Positions 32,172-39,819 of a DNA stretch of 39,819 nt are shown piece after piece (within the stretch, counting starts at the first letter, position 1; each line of letters starts with the position of its first letter). The notes beneath the pieces are model-generated. The model ran no database searches, was not told where the DNA came from, and saw nothing but the letters and a program-made list of their open reading frames with translations. The translations under genes and the position numbers were made by a program. Source of the DNA: an uncultured Bdellovibrionales bacterium (GTDB lineage Bacteria; Bdellovibrionota; Bdellovibrionia; Bdellovibrionales; UBA1609); assembly GCA_938001965.1 (NCBI GenBank), contig CALLBC010000114.1, positions 1 through 39,819 of the forward strand. Reading direction: 5' to 3'.

Positions 32172-35162
32172 GTGTCTTCTGCAGAATTTAAAAATACAAA
32201 ATCGAGTGAAGGTGATGCTTTAGTGTATGCCTTGATTGGTTTATGTGTGTTTTTGTACTTAGTGTTTAAGGCTAAATACGCGACATTCTTCGAACAGTTA
32301 ATATATGAGTTTAATTCAAATAGTGTGTACTTTTATATAAGTATAGTTACTTTAACGCTGGCTTTTTTGTTAAAGGCAAGTTTTGTTCTGTCTACTGTTG
32401 GTTTTTTTAGGTCTGGTAACAGGTTAAGAGCTTACGCCGGCCTGAAAAAGAAGGGGGTTAAGTCTGTATTAGAAGCACAGTTTTTTATTGTTTTTCTCAC
32501 TCTGGCCTCACTTTTCATAACTGAATATATTATCGAACTAAATAAGCAGAGGTATATAATCTACACAGTATTTATGTATGCAAACCTTTATGTTGGCTGG
32601 AGTTTATCCGTACATTTTTACTCCCATATATTTACTGAAAAAAATGTGCGCGGGGATAAACTAAAAAAATATAAACCAGAAGATAATAAAATAAGGATAG
32701 GTACAGAGGTCTTAATTGAAGAGTCAGAAGATGGTGAGAAAAAAGAGCATGAGATATCTCATTTACTTTTAAACAAAAACCAACTTAAAGAAAACATACT
32801 AATTACGGGGCAAATAGGAACGGGCAAGACCTCAGGGCTTATTCTTCCTATAGTGGATCAAATATTGAGTAATTTTTCAGACCCTACATTTGTCTGTTGT
32901 ATAGATCCCAAACATACATTTATTAAAAGCGTAAAAAAGATGGTGTTAAAAAAGCATACATCAAAAAAACTTATTCATATTTCATTTGATAATAATATTA
33001 CATTTAATCCTATATATGTGAAAGATGTATTAAAAAACGGGCGTTATGTAGAAGTTAGCTCAATGATACAATCAGCGACGACAAACTTTGTAGGCGGCGA
33101 AGGAGGTGGCAATGATAAATTCTGGACTTATTCATCTCAGAGCTTAATCAAGTACACATTAATATATTTAGCTTCTTTTAAATGTTACTACACTTTAAAA
33201 GATTTTTATCAAGTATTACTGGAAGTATCAGCAGTTCAGGACGAGGAAACAACACCACCACATGAGAAAATTGCAGTTATATTAGAAGAAAATGAATTTG
33301 ATGCTGAAGAAACTTATAATATTGAAACGGCATATAGCTATTTCAAAGATGTCTACTCAAATATGGACTCAAAAATTAAGAGTTCTATATTTGCCACAGC
33401 CACGGTCTTCCTTGAGCAATTAAATGAATTTAATATTTCTAGAATATTCTGCCCTGAAGAAAAAGATTTAACTATTCATAGTATAGATAACTTAGTGAAT
33501 GAAGATGGAATTCTATTATTTGATATAAAAAGTCCGGCACTATCTAAGCCAATGTGTGCAATTATGAAGATCCTAGTGCAAGGGGCTATATTAAAAAGAA
33601 CGTCTTTACCCGAGTGGGGCACAAAAGAGTTTCCGCTAGCATTTATTGTAATAGATGAAGCGCAACAGGTTGTATCAAGCGGCGGTGGTCACTCTATGGG
33701 TGATGATCGCTTTTTATCAATGAGTAGAGAGCCAGGAGCTTGTTCTATATACGCTACGCAGTCATTAACCAGTATTAGGAATACTCTAAAGTCTGAAAGT
33801 GCCACTAATGAACTTATCCAAAATTTCCGTACGTGGGTATTTTGCTCAAACACTGATGCTTTGACAATAAAAGCTATTTCAAACGTAGCGGGTAAAGTTA
33901 AGTACTTAAAGCAAAACAGAACAGTTGGAGAATCAAGCTCAAACGCGAACAAGGGTCTGCTTACAACAGATTTTAAAAGTGAAAAGTTTAACTTAAGTGA
34001 GTCCATATCTTTTGTTGAAGAGAAAAAAGATCTAGTCTCTGCAAATCGTTTGGCTACTCTCGGTAAATTTGAGGCCTACGCATTTATATCTGGTGTGAAG
34101 CCTAAATTTACTAAGATGTTTTTAAAGCCCATTTTTTTAAAAGACATAAACACAAATCATCAAGACTTATTAAAATTAATTCAGTGTTTAGTGTTATTCG
34201 TACTCATGGGTAGCGCAGACCTATCTAAAGCAACCCCCAATGTTTGCGACATAGTTTCAAGTACTAGCTTTACAAGCTGTATGGAGGAAAGGCTTTCAAC
34301 TTGCACTTGTGGTTATCCTCCTCACCCCTGTCAGAATTATCAGTACTATATTCCTTATGCCTTTGTGGAAGTTGTAGCTAACCCTAAAAAAACATTTTTT
34401 TCGGGCTATTCATTTCAAAATATTAAAGAAACAAGAGGGGCTGGGAATATATCAGACAATGGCTTTTTTTATACCGCTAGGACAATAACCATTCCTTACT
34501 CTTATTATACTTTAAATAACATGGCTTGTGGTGGGGCTCGGATGGAAAAATATTGTTACGACATTAAATCAGGTGATTTAGGCAATAATTGGCTAACAGG
34601 GAAGGCTGATATGAATCAGTTGCAGTTTAAAGCCTGGACTAGTTCACCAAACTCTTGCCTACAAGTCGGTGCTGTAAGTGGTGCCGCCGGAAACTTTGGA
34701 GGTATCGGCGCGGGACTTCCTTCATGCTCTTTTAAAACTAAAATGGATAAATACCCCCCGTCCCAACACCCCCAATGCACGGGGTGGGGGTTCCATTTTC
34801 CTAGGGTTGGCTATGATAATAATCCGCAAAGTACAATTTCAGCCCTTAATGTAGGGGCTAGAATCTTATCTCTTGGTAAAGAGGTGATGATGACTTTGAA
34901 GGGGGGACCTTTAGAGAAATGGCAAATGATATACCCACAAAAATCAAGCTGCTTTAAAGAGGGTAAAAACCCAGGGATTTTGGAGCTTGGAAAGGCTGTA
35001 AATGATGCCAAAAGAACCAAAGGGAAAATGGATCAAGATTATCTGTTTGTAGTTTGGAAGCAGGTTTCTTGTTGCAAAGAATATACAACTTTAGTGAGTC
35101 ATAACATTGTTAAGGCCGCTTTGATGGGCGTTTGCCAGGGAGGAAGTAGTGGAAACAATTAG
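32172..35162 (+). CDS. Coupling protein TraD/VirD4 fused to a TraU-like domain
   Basis: A 996-residue fusion starting with GTG (AAGGG upstream). Residues 15-150 hold four hydrophobic segments. The ATPase domain follows, with Walker A GQIGTGKT at 213-220 and Walker B FIVIDEAQQVV near 495, as in coupling proteins that feed DNA to the channel. Near residues 665-685 a hydrophobic stretch LIQCLVLFVLMGSA looks like a signal sequence. Beyond it come 310 cysteine-rich residues with TraU features: CTCGYPPHPC, a late FHFPRVGYD, EKWQMIYPQKSSC and VVWKQVSCC. F TraU is exported and about this long. The ATPase must face the cytoplasm and TraU the periplasm, so the hydrophobic stretch must span the membrane or be cleaved. 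I see no ribosome binding site for a separate TraU start. Confidence 0.82.
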   Translation: MSSAEFKNTKSSEGDALVYALIGLCVFLYLVFKAKYATFFEQLIYEFNSNSVYFYISIVTLTLAFLLKASFVLSTVGFFRSGNRLRAYAGLKKKGVKSVLEAQFFIVFLTLASLFITEYIIELNKQRYIIYTVFMYANLYVGWSLSVHFYSHIFTEKNVRGDKLKKYKPEDNKIRIGTEVLIEESEDGEKKEHEISHLLLNKNQLKENILITGQIGTGKTSGLILPIVDQILSNFSDPTFVCCIDPKHTFIKSVKKMVLKKHTSKKLIHISFDNNITFNPIYVKDVLKNGRYVEVSSMIQSATTNFVGGEGGGNDKFWTYSSQSLIKYTLIYLASFKCYYTLKDFYQVLLEVSAVQDEETTPPHEKIAVILEENEFDAEETYNIETAYSYFKDVYSNMDSKIKSSIFATATVFLEQLNEFNISRIFCPEEKDLTIHSIDNLVNEDGILLFDIKSPALSKPMCAIMKILVQGAILKRTSLPEWGTKEFPLAFIVIDEAQQVVSSGGGHSMGDDRFLSMSREPGACSIYATQSLTSIRNTLKSESATNELIQNFRTWVFCSNTDALTIKAISNVAGKVKYLKQNRTVGESSSNANKGLLTTDFKSEKFNLSESISFVEEKKDLVSANRLATLGKFEAYAFISGVKPKFTKMFLKPIFLKDINTNHQDLLKLIQCLVLFVLMGSADLSKATPNVCDIVSSTSFTSCMEERLSTCTCGYPPHPCQNYQYYIPYAFVEVVANPKKTFFSGYSFQNIKETRGAGNISDNGFFYTARTITIPYSYYTLNNMACGGARMEKYCYDIKSGDLGNNWLTGKADMNQLQFKAWTSSPNSCLQVGAVSGAAGNFGGIGAGLPSCSFKTKMDKYPPSQHPQCTGWGFHFPRVGYDNNPQSTISALNVGARILSLGKEVMMTLKGGPLEKWQMIYPQKSSCFKEGKNPGILELGKAVNDAKRTKGKMDQDYLFVVWKQVSCCKEYTTLVSHNIVKAALMGVCQGGSSGNN

Positions 35163-36207
35163 AAGGTTAAAAGTACAACAAGGCTTTTCAGCTGATGAAA
35201 AATTAAATGAGAAGACTCCTGTTGTAGAACAAATAAACGTAATCATTAATAATGCAAAAAATCTAAACGCCTCTGACATTCATATAGAAACAACAAGAGA
35301 GAATTGTATAGTTAGGTATCGTGTGAATGGTGATTTACGTAAAGTTCAAACTATTCAGAAATTTATTAAAAACCAGTTTATTACTGAGTTAAAACGCATT
35401 TGTAAGTTTAATATTTCCTCAATTGATACCCTTCAAGATTCTTCAGTTGAGTTTAAAACATTACAATTGACTATTAGGGGAAGCTTAATCCCCTCATTAT
35501 ATGGTGAGAATATAGTTTTAAGATTGATTAACCAAGAACACCAGCCATGTCTTTCTGATATCATTCGCAAAGAGCAAGAAGATCTAAGCAAACAAGTTCT
35601 AAATAAATTAAAGAGGAAGTCAGGTGTTATATTACTATCTGGTGCCACGGGCAGCGGTAAATCTACGACAGTCTACGGAATGTTAAAAGAGCTTGATAAG
35701 AAGATTAAAAAAGTAGTTTCGATAGAAAATCCAGTTGAAAAAAGAGTGGCTGGCGTTAGTCAGTTTGAAGTCACTAAAAAGATGGAATTTAAAACTATTT
35801 TAAAGGGTGTTTTAAGGCATGACCCTGACATTATTTTTATTGGAGAGATTAGAGACGAAGTTTCTGCCGAGATAGCCTTTCAATCTGCAAATACTGGGCA
35901 TTTAGTGATTTCAACTATTCACGCGAATAACCCAAGCAGTGTGGTTCCAAGACTAAAAGGGCTTGGGATATCAGAGGACATTGTAGATGACTCTTTACTG
36001 CTTGTGATGTCACAGCGTTTGGAAAAGTTACTTTGTGCCTGTAAGCAGATTGGAGGTCAATCAAGTGAGGGTTGTAAAAAATGCCATGAGGGTGTGATAG
36101 GTCGCACGGCACTGTTTGATTACTTAACTCAGGAACAAATTTTAGCAGGTGAAAGGTATAAGAAGTTTGATGACACTGAGTTAAGATCAAAAGGAATTAT
36201 CTTATGA
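35149..36207 (+). CDS. GspE/PilB-type secretion ATPase
   Basis: A 352-residue ATPase of the GspE/PilB/PilT group. Visible are NASDIHIE (N-terminal domain), Walker A GATGSGKSTTVYGML near residue 165, the Asp box IENPVE, Walker B RHDPDIIFIGEIRD, the His box TGHLVISTIHANN, and a zinc-type cysteine cluster (CAC, GCKKC) ahead of GVIGRTALFDYL. Its length lacks the extra N-terminal domain of full GspE. It starts with GTG after GGGAGG, overlapping the coupling-protein gene by 14 bases, and overlaps the next gene as ATGA. F-type systems normally have no VirB11-type ATPase, so this may fill that role, or drive pilus dynamics. Confidence 0.9.
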   Translation: METIRRLKVQQGFSADEKLNEKTPVVEQINVIINNAKNLNASDIHIETTRENCIVRYRVNGDLRKVQTIQKFIKNQFITELKRICKFNISSIDTLQDSSVEFKTLQLTIRGSLIPSLYGENIVLRLINQEHQPCLSDIIRKEQEDLSKQVLNKLKRKSGVILLSGATGSGKSTTVYGMLKELDKKIKKVVSIENPVEKRVAGVSQFEVTKKMEFKTILKGVLRHDPDIIFIGEIRDEVSAEIAFQSANTGHLVISTIHANNPSSVVPRLKGLGISEDIVDDSLLLVMSQRLEKLLCACKQIGGQSSEGCKKCHEGVIGRTALFDYLTQEQILAGERYKKFDDTELRSKGIIL

Positions 36208-36893
36208 TCTTATTACTATTTATATTTTCAATAACAATTCAGACTCATTCAAAGCCATATTTTGATTCTAAGATTAGTTATTTTGATGAAGTAAAAAAAG
36301 AAATTCCCAAAAAAAAGGCTAATAAACAAACTAAAAAGGATGGCTTTTCATGGGCGGAGCAGATGGACCCTAATAATGATGAGTTTTTCAAAGAGGGTAA
36401 CTATATGCCTCCGAAGGCTTACATTGAAGCGATAAGAAATCCAAGTGATGAAAATGTGAAAAACTATTTAAGCTATATGGGTAAAAAGCAAAAACTGTTG
36501 GAAGCATTTAAAAATAAAGTTGCAAATCTGTCCCAAACTAAAAAAGTAAATGTTCATTTACAGGATCAGCCGCAAATATCAAACTTTGATCAAAAGGTAC
36601 TATTTTTTCATGATATTGACTGTCCTTTTTGTAAAAAAATGTATCCAGAAATCAATCAAGCCTTAAATAGTGGGGTGTTTGTTGAAGCCATACGCGTGGA
36701 CAAAAAAAGAGAGCAGACAAAGGGGTTAATTATCCCTTCAAGAAGAATAACTAAGAAAGAGCGCGCAAAATATAAAATTGAGGCGGTTCCGGCGCTGTTG
36801 GTCGTGAATAAAAAGAACAAAAAAATACTTAAGTACAGTGGTTATAAAAATTTTAAAGAAATAATTAATATTCTAAAAAGTGGGGAAATATGA
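36204..36893 (+). CDS. traF: TraF/TrbB-like periplasmic thioredoxin
   Basis: A 229-residue exported protein with a short signal peptide (MILLLFIFSITIQTHS). Residues 48-110 (GFSWAEQMDPNNDEFF, PPKAYIEAIRNPSDENVKNY) are typical of F-type TraF. The C-terminal thioredoxin domain has an active CPFC motif at C140/C143 and a cis-proline in EAVPALLV. TraF of F lacks an active CXXC while TrbB has one, so this combines both. It would form or shuffle disulfides in the cysteine-rich TraU domain encoded two genes upstream. It is coupled by ATGA overlaps at both ends. Confidence 0.82.
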   Translation: MILLLFIFSITIQTHSKPYFDSKISYFDEVKKEIPKKKANKQTKKDGFSWAEQMDPNNDEFFKEGNYMPPKAYIEAIRNPSDENVKNYLSYMGKKQKLLEAFKNKVANLSQTKKVNVHLQDQPQISNFDQKVLFFHDIDCPFCKKMYPEINQALNSGVFVEAIRVDKKREQTKGLIIPSRRITKKERAKYKIEAVPALLVVNKKNKKILKYSGYKNFKEIINILKSGEI

Positions 36894-37219
36894 AAAATAA
36901 AGAAAAATACGTACTAGGGTTGGTAATTATGATGGCCGCATCAGCTGCTTCAGGCTCTGATATTCCAGTGAGTGGTGATGATATATCCGGCGATCTTGAG
37001 GCTATTGGTACAGTGGTGAAAACTGCCGACACAATTATATTTGGATGGGTTACAAAAATTATTGCAGGTGCATTTTTAATTTCAGCAGGTCTTGCAATCA
37101 AGTCAACAAGAGTGGCACTTGCAAGTCTTTGCTTCTTAGCCAGCATGCTTTTAATTTTTACACCTTGGATAGTTAATAATGTAAGTAATGCGACTGATTA
37201 CAGTTCTGTTCTTAAATAA
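36890..37219 (+). CDS. traA: Conjugative pilin (TraA/VirB2-like)
   Basis: A 109-residue precursor. A signal peptide ends near AASAASG (residues 15-22), leaving a mature protein of about 87 residues with two hydrophobic helices (IIAGAFLISAGLAIK and LASLCFLASMLLIFTPW) separated by a short basic loop, as in VirB2/TraA pilins. Its place directly before traL and traE is that of traA in F-like operons. It overlaps traF as ATGA. No separate strong promoter is visible, so high pilin levels would need post-transcriptional control. Confidence 0.78.
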   Translation: MKNKEKYVLGLVIMMAASAASGSDIPVSGDDISGDLEAIGTVVKTADTIIFGWVTKIIAGAFLISAGLAIKSTRVALASLCFLASMLLIFTPWIVNNVSNATDYSSVLK

Positions 37220-37229
37220 GGGTGTTGTA

Positions 37230-37541
37230 GTGAGGAGTTACAAATCTATCAGACGAAATGAGTCCATTAGCCTTTCCTATGCGGTGAACAAACCTATTAA
37301 GATATTTAATTACATTGAGTTAGCTGATGTTTTTGTTGGCTTAATTGGAGTGATGATATCAGTTATGTTTTTCAACTCCGTGAAGCTAATGTTCTTTTCC
37401 TTATTAATTACTTGGGGCTTTGTTCCAGTTTTAAAAACAAAATATAAACGAGGCTTTGTACAACATTACTTATATAGAAAGTTCGGCTTTCGAGTATTTA
37501 ATTTTATAAATCCATTTAAAAAAAATAAATTTAATAACTAA
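37230..37541 (+). CDS. traL: TraL-like T4SS inner-membrane protein
   Basis: About 103 residues, similar in size and layout to F TraL/VirB3-class proteins: a basic N-terminus, two adjacent hydrophobic segments (ADVFVGLIGVMISVMFF and LMFFSLLITWGFVPVL), and a basic tail. I chose GTG 37230, which has AAGGG seven bases upstream and lies just after the pilin stop; ATG 37188 in the same frame would overlap the pilin gene. Position between pilin and traE supports the call. Confidence 0.72.
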   Translation: MRSYKSIRRNESISLSYAVNKPIKIFNYIELADVFVGLIGVMISVMFFNSVKLMFFSLLITWGFVPVLKTKYKRGFVQHYLYRKFGFRVFNFINPFKKNKFNN

Positions 37542-37556
37542 CAAAAGGGAGAATAT

Positions 37557-37778
37557 ATGTCAGAGAAAAAAGAAGAGCCATTTTTTTGGCCAGCAAAAGG
37601 AGTGACACTAAATAAAGACACTGGGCATTTAACGGTTAAACTGGGAGATAATGCTTTTGTAAGCTTATCAAAAAAATATCTAGCCAAAGCTGGAATTTCT
37701 GCAAAACACGAAGAAAAGGTAAACGAAATAGATCAGGGCTTTAATAAAAAAAAAGATAGCTTTGCTCTAGAACTTTAA
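37557..37778 (+). CDS. Small hypothetical protein in the tra operon
   Basis: A 73-residue soluble, charged protein with AAAGGGAG before its ATG. The pattern FWPAKGVTLNKDTGHLTVKL suggests a small beta sheet. It has no membrane segment or signal peptide. No F gene occupies this place between traL and traE, so it is a lineage-specific addition. Function unknown. Confidence 0.6.
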   Translation: MSEKKEEPFFWPAKGVTLNKDTGHLTVKLGDNAFVSLSKKYLAKAGISAKHEEKVNEIDQGFNKKKDSFALEL

Positions 37779-37791
37779 AAAGGGGAAAGTA

Positions 37792-38025
37792 ATGAGTGTA
37801 GAAAAGAAAAAATATGAAAATAAGCCTTACGAAAGATACTGGGTAGAGGCTAGTGAAGATGGAAAATTTATTGATGTAAATATTTTGAAAAAAGTTCGTT
37901 ATCCGGTGAGTTATTACCGCAAGGTATTGGGGACAATTGATGAAAAAAATAAAAGTGCAGAAAAAAATGAGAGACTTATTATTGAAAACCAAGAAGAGCC
38001 AGCTGTGTTTGCTCCGTCTTTATAG
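37792..38025 (+). CDS. Small hypothetical protein in the tra operon
   Basis: A 77-residue soluble protein with AAAGGGGAAAG before ATG. The middle (RYWVEASEDGKFIDVNILKK) resembles its upstream neighbour in being a short beta-rich segment, and the tail is acidic. It ends 16 bases before the traE start; its own stop region supplies the GAGGGTGG ribosome binding site for traE. Function unknown. Confidence 0.6.
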   Translation: MSVEKKKYENKPYERYWVEASEDGKFIDVNILKKVRYPVSYYRKVLGTIDEKNKSAEKNERLIIENQEEPAVFAPSL

Positions 38026-38041
38026 AGGGTGGAAAAACAAT

Positions 38042-38770
38042 ATGATTGGTTCAGCTAATAAGGGCATTGAGGCTTCACGTCTCTGCGCCCCTGCACTAGG
38101 TAGTTATAATGGGTATAGTCTTGATTCTATCCCTTCATATGTGACTTTTAAGGCCGCAACTTTTGTTCAAAAACAGACGTTACAAACAGTTATCTTGTTA
38201 TTGCTGGCAGTCTGGGGAATTAGGGAAATAGTTAGCTTTAAAAATATCAAAGCCTTAGAGACTCAGTTATCACAGAAAGAGATTATATTAGCTCCAGGAG
38301 TAATGGATTTTACTTTTGCATATAAAAATAAAATTTCAGATAAATATGTTGAAGGTGCAGTAAAAGAATTTGTTTCTTTGATGGGTTCTTATTCTCCTTC
38401 ATCCATAGAAGATCAAATAGAATCTATTAAAAGCCATATGTCTAATGATTTAAGGGTTCAATATGCCTTAGAGATGGCTCCTATAGTTAGCGAAGTTAAG
38501 CAAGAAAACATAGCTGAATTGGTTTCAATAGATAGATTAGAGGTGATTGGAGACGACAAAGGTAATTACCGAGCGGTGGCTTTAATTAAGGTTAAACGTT
38601 GGATTCAAGATCAGCCAGTAATGCCCAGGTCAGAGGTTATGCAATTTGATTTACAAGTTAAAGGAAGAAGTAGCGAAAGGCGTTGGTTTTTCGAAATACA
38701 GAACTTAGTGAGAGAGTCTGTGGGATCATACGAGAACAAGAAAAGATTAAAGAAAAAGGGGAACAAATGA
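38042..38770 (+). CDS. traE: TraE/VirB8-like T4SS protein
   Basis: About 242 residues: a 50-residue cytoplasmic start, one membrane segment (QTVILLLLAVWGI, near residues 44-58) and a periplasmic domain. The periplasmic part (YVEGAVKEFVSLMGSYSPSS, then IDRLEVIGDDKGNYRAVALI) has the NTF2-like pattern of TraE. F TraE is about 190 residues, so this copy has a longer N-terminus. I chose ATG 38042 after GAGGGTGG; the frame is open from 37937. It ends in an ATGA overlap with traK. TraE forms part of the inner-membrane platform. Confidence 0.82.
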   Translation: MIGSANKGIEASRLCAPALGSYNGYSLDSIPSYVTFKAATFVQKQTLQTVILLLLAVWGIREIVSFKNIKALETQLSQKEIILAPGVMDFTFAYKNKISDKYVEGAVKEFVSLMGSYSPSSIEDQIESIKSHMSNDLRVQYALEMAPIVSEVKQENIAELVSIDRLEVIGDDKGNYRAVALIKVKRWIQDQPVMPRSEVMQFDLQVKGRSSERRWFFEIQNLVRESVGSYENKKRLKKKGNK

Positions 38771-39702
38771 AAAAAGGAATTTTAAGTATTACTGTTTTAC
38801 TACTTACTGCCACGTCACTAGCTAAAACAGTTTACTTTGAAGAAGGAAAGACAGTTAGAATAAATATTGATTATCGTTATTCACAGGCTTTGAAGGGATC
38901 TGAGCCAACCTTGTTTAGGTTTCCTACAGACGTATATAGTGTAGATGGCACATCAAAATTTAAGATTCAAAGTATAGGGCGAGATGAAGACTCGTTTTCT
39001 GACCTTAAAGTAACACCGTATTTTACAGGAGGGAATGAATCTTTACAATTTATACTTGTGGATGGCACTGAGGTGGAAGTAATTGCTCGTGTGAGTAAGT
39101 ATCATGCTGTTAAACCAGCAAGTTTTTACGAATTTAAACCCAAGATACCTTACCAGGATAAAAATTCATATAAATTTAAGGGCATGAAACAGGTTGATTT
39201 TATGCGGAAAATTATTAGTTCTTCAAAAAATAAATTTAAATCTAAAAAGATAAACATTAAACAGACTTGTGACAGTCGAGGCCTAGAGTTTATTTTTAAA
39301 GAGTCAATAGTTGGTTCAGGACACCTTGCCTATAAGATTGAAGTAACCAATAAGAGCAAAACTCTGTATAAAATTTTCCCACAAAATTTGTTAATAAGAG
39401 GCCGTGATCCAAAAAAGTCATTCTTGGTTTATTCTAAAGAACCTTCTATATCTAAAAAAGGAGCTAATTCAATTATTATTGTTACTGAGGAAAAGATTAG
39501 GCCAAAAAATATTTTTCTTTGTGGCCAGAAGAATATGTTTATAGAGACCAAAGAGCTGGCTCAAAAGAATCCAATTAATGAAGTTAAAAAGTATGTAATG
39601 TCCCCTAGAAAGTTAATAAAATCATCAAGAGCGAATAAAATATATTTTGCGAAGGGAGTTAAAGGTGGAAAAAATAATACAAAATCTAAAAAAAATCGTT
39701 AA
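38767..39702 (+). CDS. traK: TraK/VirB9-like T4SS outer-membrane core protein
   Basis: About 311 residues with a signal peptide (MKKGILSITVLLLTATSLA). The N-terminal half starts VYFEEGKTVRINIDYRYSQA and continues with FRFPTDVYSVDG, as in TraK secretin-like core proteins. The C-terminal half (YKIEVTNKSKTLYKIFPQNL) is beta-rich. TraK forms the outer-membrane ring with TraB and TraV. The last 38 bases overlap the traB start at 39665. It is somewhat longer than F TraK, with a basic, lysine-rich tail. Confidence 0.78.
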   Translation: MKKGILSITVLLLTATSLAKTVYFEEGKTVRINIDYRYSQALKGSEPTLFRFPTDVYSVDGTSKFKIQSIGRDEDSFSDLKVTPYFTGGNESLQFILVDGTEVEVIARVSKYHAVKPASFYEFKPKIPYQDKNSYKFKGMKQVDFMRKIISSSKNKFKSKKINIKQTCDSRGLEFIFKESIVGSGHLAYKIEVTNKSKTLYKIFPQNLLIRGRDPKKSFLVYSKEPSISKKGANSIIIVTEEKIRPKNIFLCGQKNMFIETKELAQKNPINEVKKYVMSPRKLIKSSRANKIYFAKGVKGGKNNTKSKKNR

Positions 39703-39819
39703 TTTAGATAATATTGAACAGAACATAAAAAAGTATAAATATATAGCGGCCGTAGTGTGTACTGCGATTTTACTGCTTTCTTACTCATACATAAAAGAAA
39801 CTAGGGTATCAAAAAAAGT
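39665..39819 (+). CDS. traB: TraB/VirB10-like T4SS scaffold protein (5' part; continues at position 1)
   Basis: The start of the gene described at 1-1240. GTG 39665 is preceded by AAGGGAG with a six-base spacer. The encoded start is VEKIIQNLKKIVNLDN and runs into the membrane segment AAVVCTAILLLS. The frame passes through the 141-base overlap and matches the frame at position 2 of the window, which proves the circular join. Confidence 0.88.
   Translation, partial: MEKIIQNLKKIVNLDNIEQNIKKYKYIAAVVCTAILLLSYSYIKETRVSKK
39679..39819. repeat. Terminal overlap, right copy (circular contig)
   Basis: Identical to bases 1-141. Removing one copy gives a 39678-bp circle with traB intact. Confidence 0.95.

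Noticed and set aside
35915-36190. Minus-strand ORF within the GspE-type ATPase gene
   Set aside because: Antisense shadow of a strongly conserved coding region.
1-39819. tRNA or rRNA genes
   Set aside because: No cloverleaf with the conserved TTCGA loop and no rRNA segments were recognised on either strand.

Overview
The window reads as one complete circular plasmid. Bases 1-141 are repeated exactly as bases 39679-39819, so the real unit is 39678 bp. One gene (traB-like) runs across the arbitrary break. The DNA is AT-rich and the coding is dense. Secretion signals, lipoproteins and an F-type conjugation apparatus point to a Gram-negative host. Low GC, a split regulator resembling the TIGR02147/DUF4423 family, and many unfamiliar secreted proteins suggest a low-GC member of the Bdellovibrionota (Bacteriovorax-like). 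That assignment is an inference; the window contains no rRNA or other taxonomic marker.

Layout. (1) The conjugation block runs from 31531 clockwise through the break to 9591. In order it holds an unknown protein, a coupling protein fused in frame to a TraU-like domain, a GspE/PilB-type ATPase, a TraF-like thioredoxin, a pilin, traL, two small unknowns, traE, traK, traB, a small lipoprotein in the traV position, traC, traH, the N-terminal part of traG, an unknown, a mobC-like gene, a relaxase and an unknown. The pilin-L-E-K-B-V-C order is that of the F plasmid, but the relaxase is of the MobC-accompanied HxDxxHxHNH type, and I find no traN, traW or trbC. (2) 9605-10364 holds a strong terminator, a structured leader that appears to hide a ribosome binding site, a small ORF and an HNH nuclease. 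(3) 10493-15788 is a signalling cassette: a PilZ domain fused to an alpha-oxoamine synthase (the enzyme family of the CqsA/LqsA autoinducer synthases), a 7-TM histidine kinase, a convergent response regulator and a metallo-beta-lactamase-fold hydrolase. (4) 15844-25200 is an accessory and defence region: a paralogue of the first conjugation-block protein, a membrane-anchored DUF4041/GIY-YIG protein like the anti-phage nuclease SNIPE, an AbiE-type toxin-antitoxin pair with palindromic operators, a dead IS6-family element plus a solo IS end, a tyrosine recombinase, an unknown protein and a HigBA-type toxin-antitoxin pair. (5) 25655-29260 is the maintenance region: a small DNA-binding protein, a ParA ATPase, and a winged-helix protein that is the probable replication initiator. 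The coding sequence of the last carries about 27 copies of an 11-bp-spaced iteron read in all three frames, so the origin (or centromere) probably lies inside the gene. (6) 29437-31134 is a small operon for a two-part regulator and a secreted protein, divergent from the conjugation block.

Taken together this is a self-transmissible plasmid with its own replication and partition, two addiction/defence pairs, an anti-phage membrane nuclease and a plasmid-borne small-molecule signalling cassette that may be gated by cyclic di-GMP. The most unusual points are the PilZ-synthase signalling cassette, the iterons within a coding sequence, the coupling-protein/TraU fusion and the GspE-type ATPase in an F-type operon.
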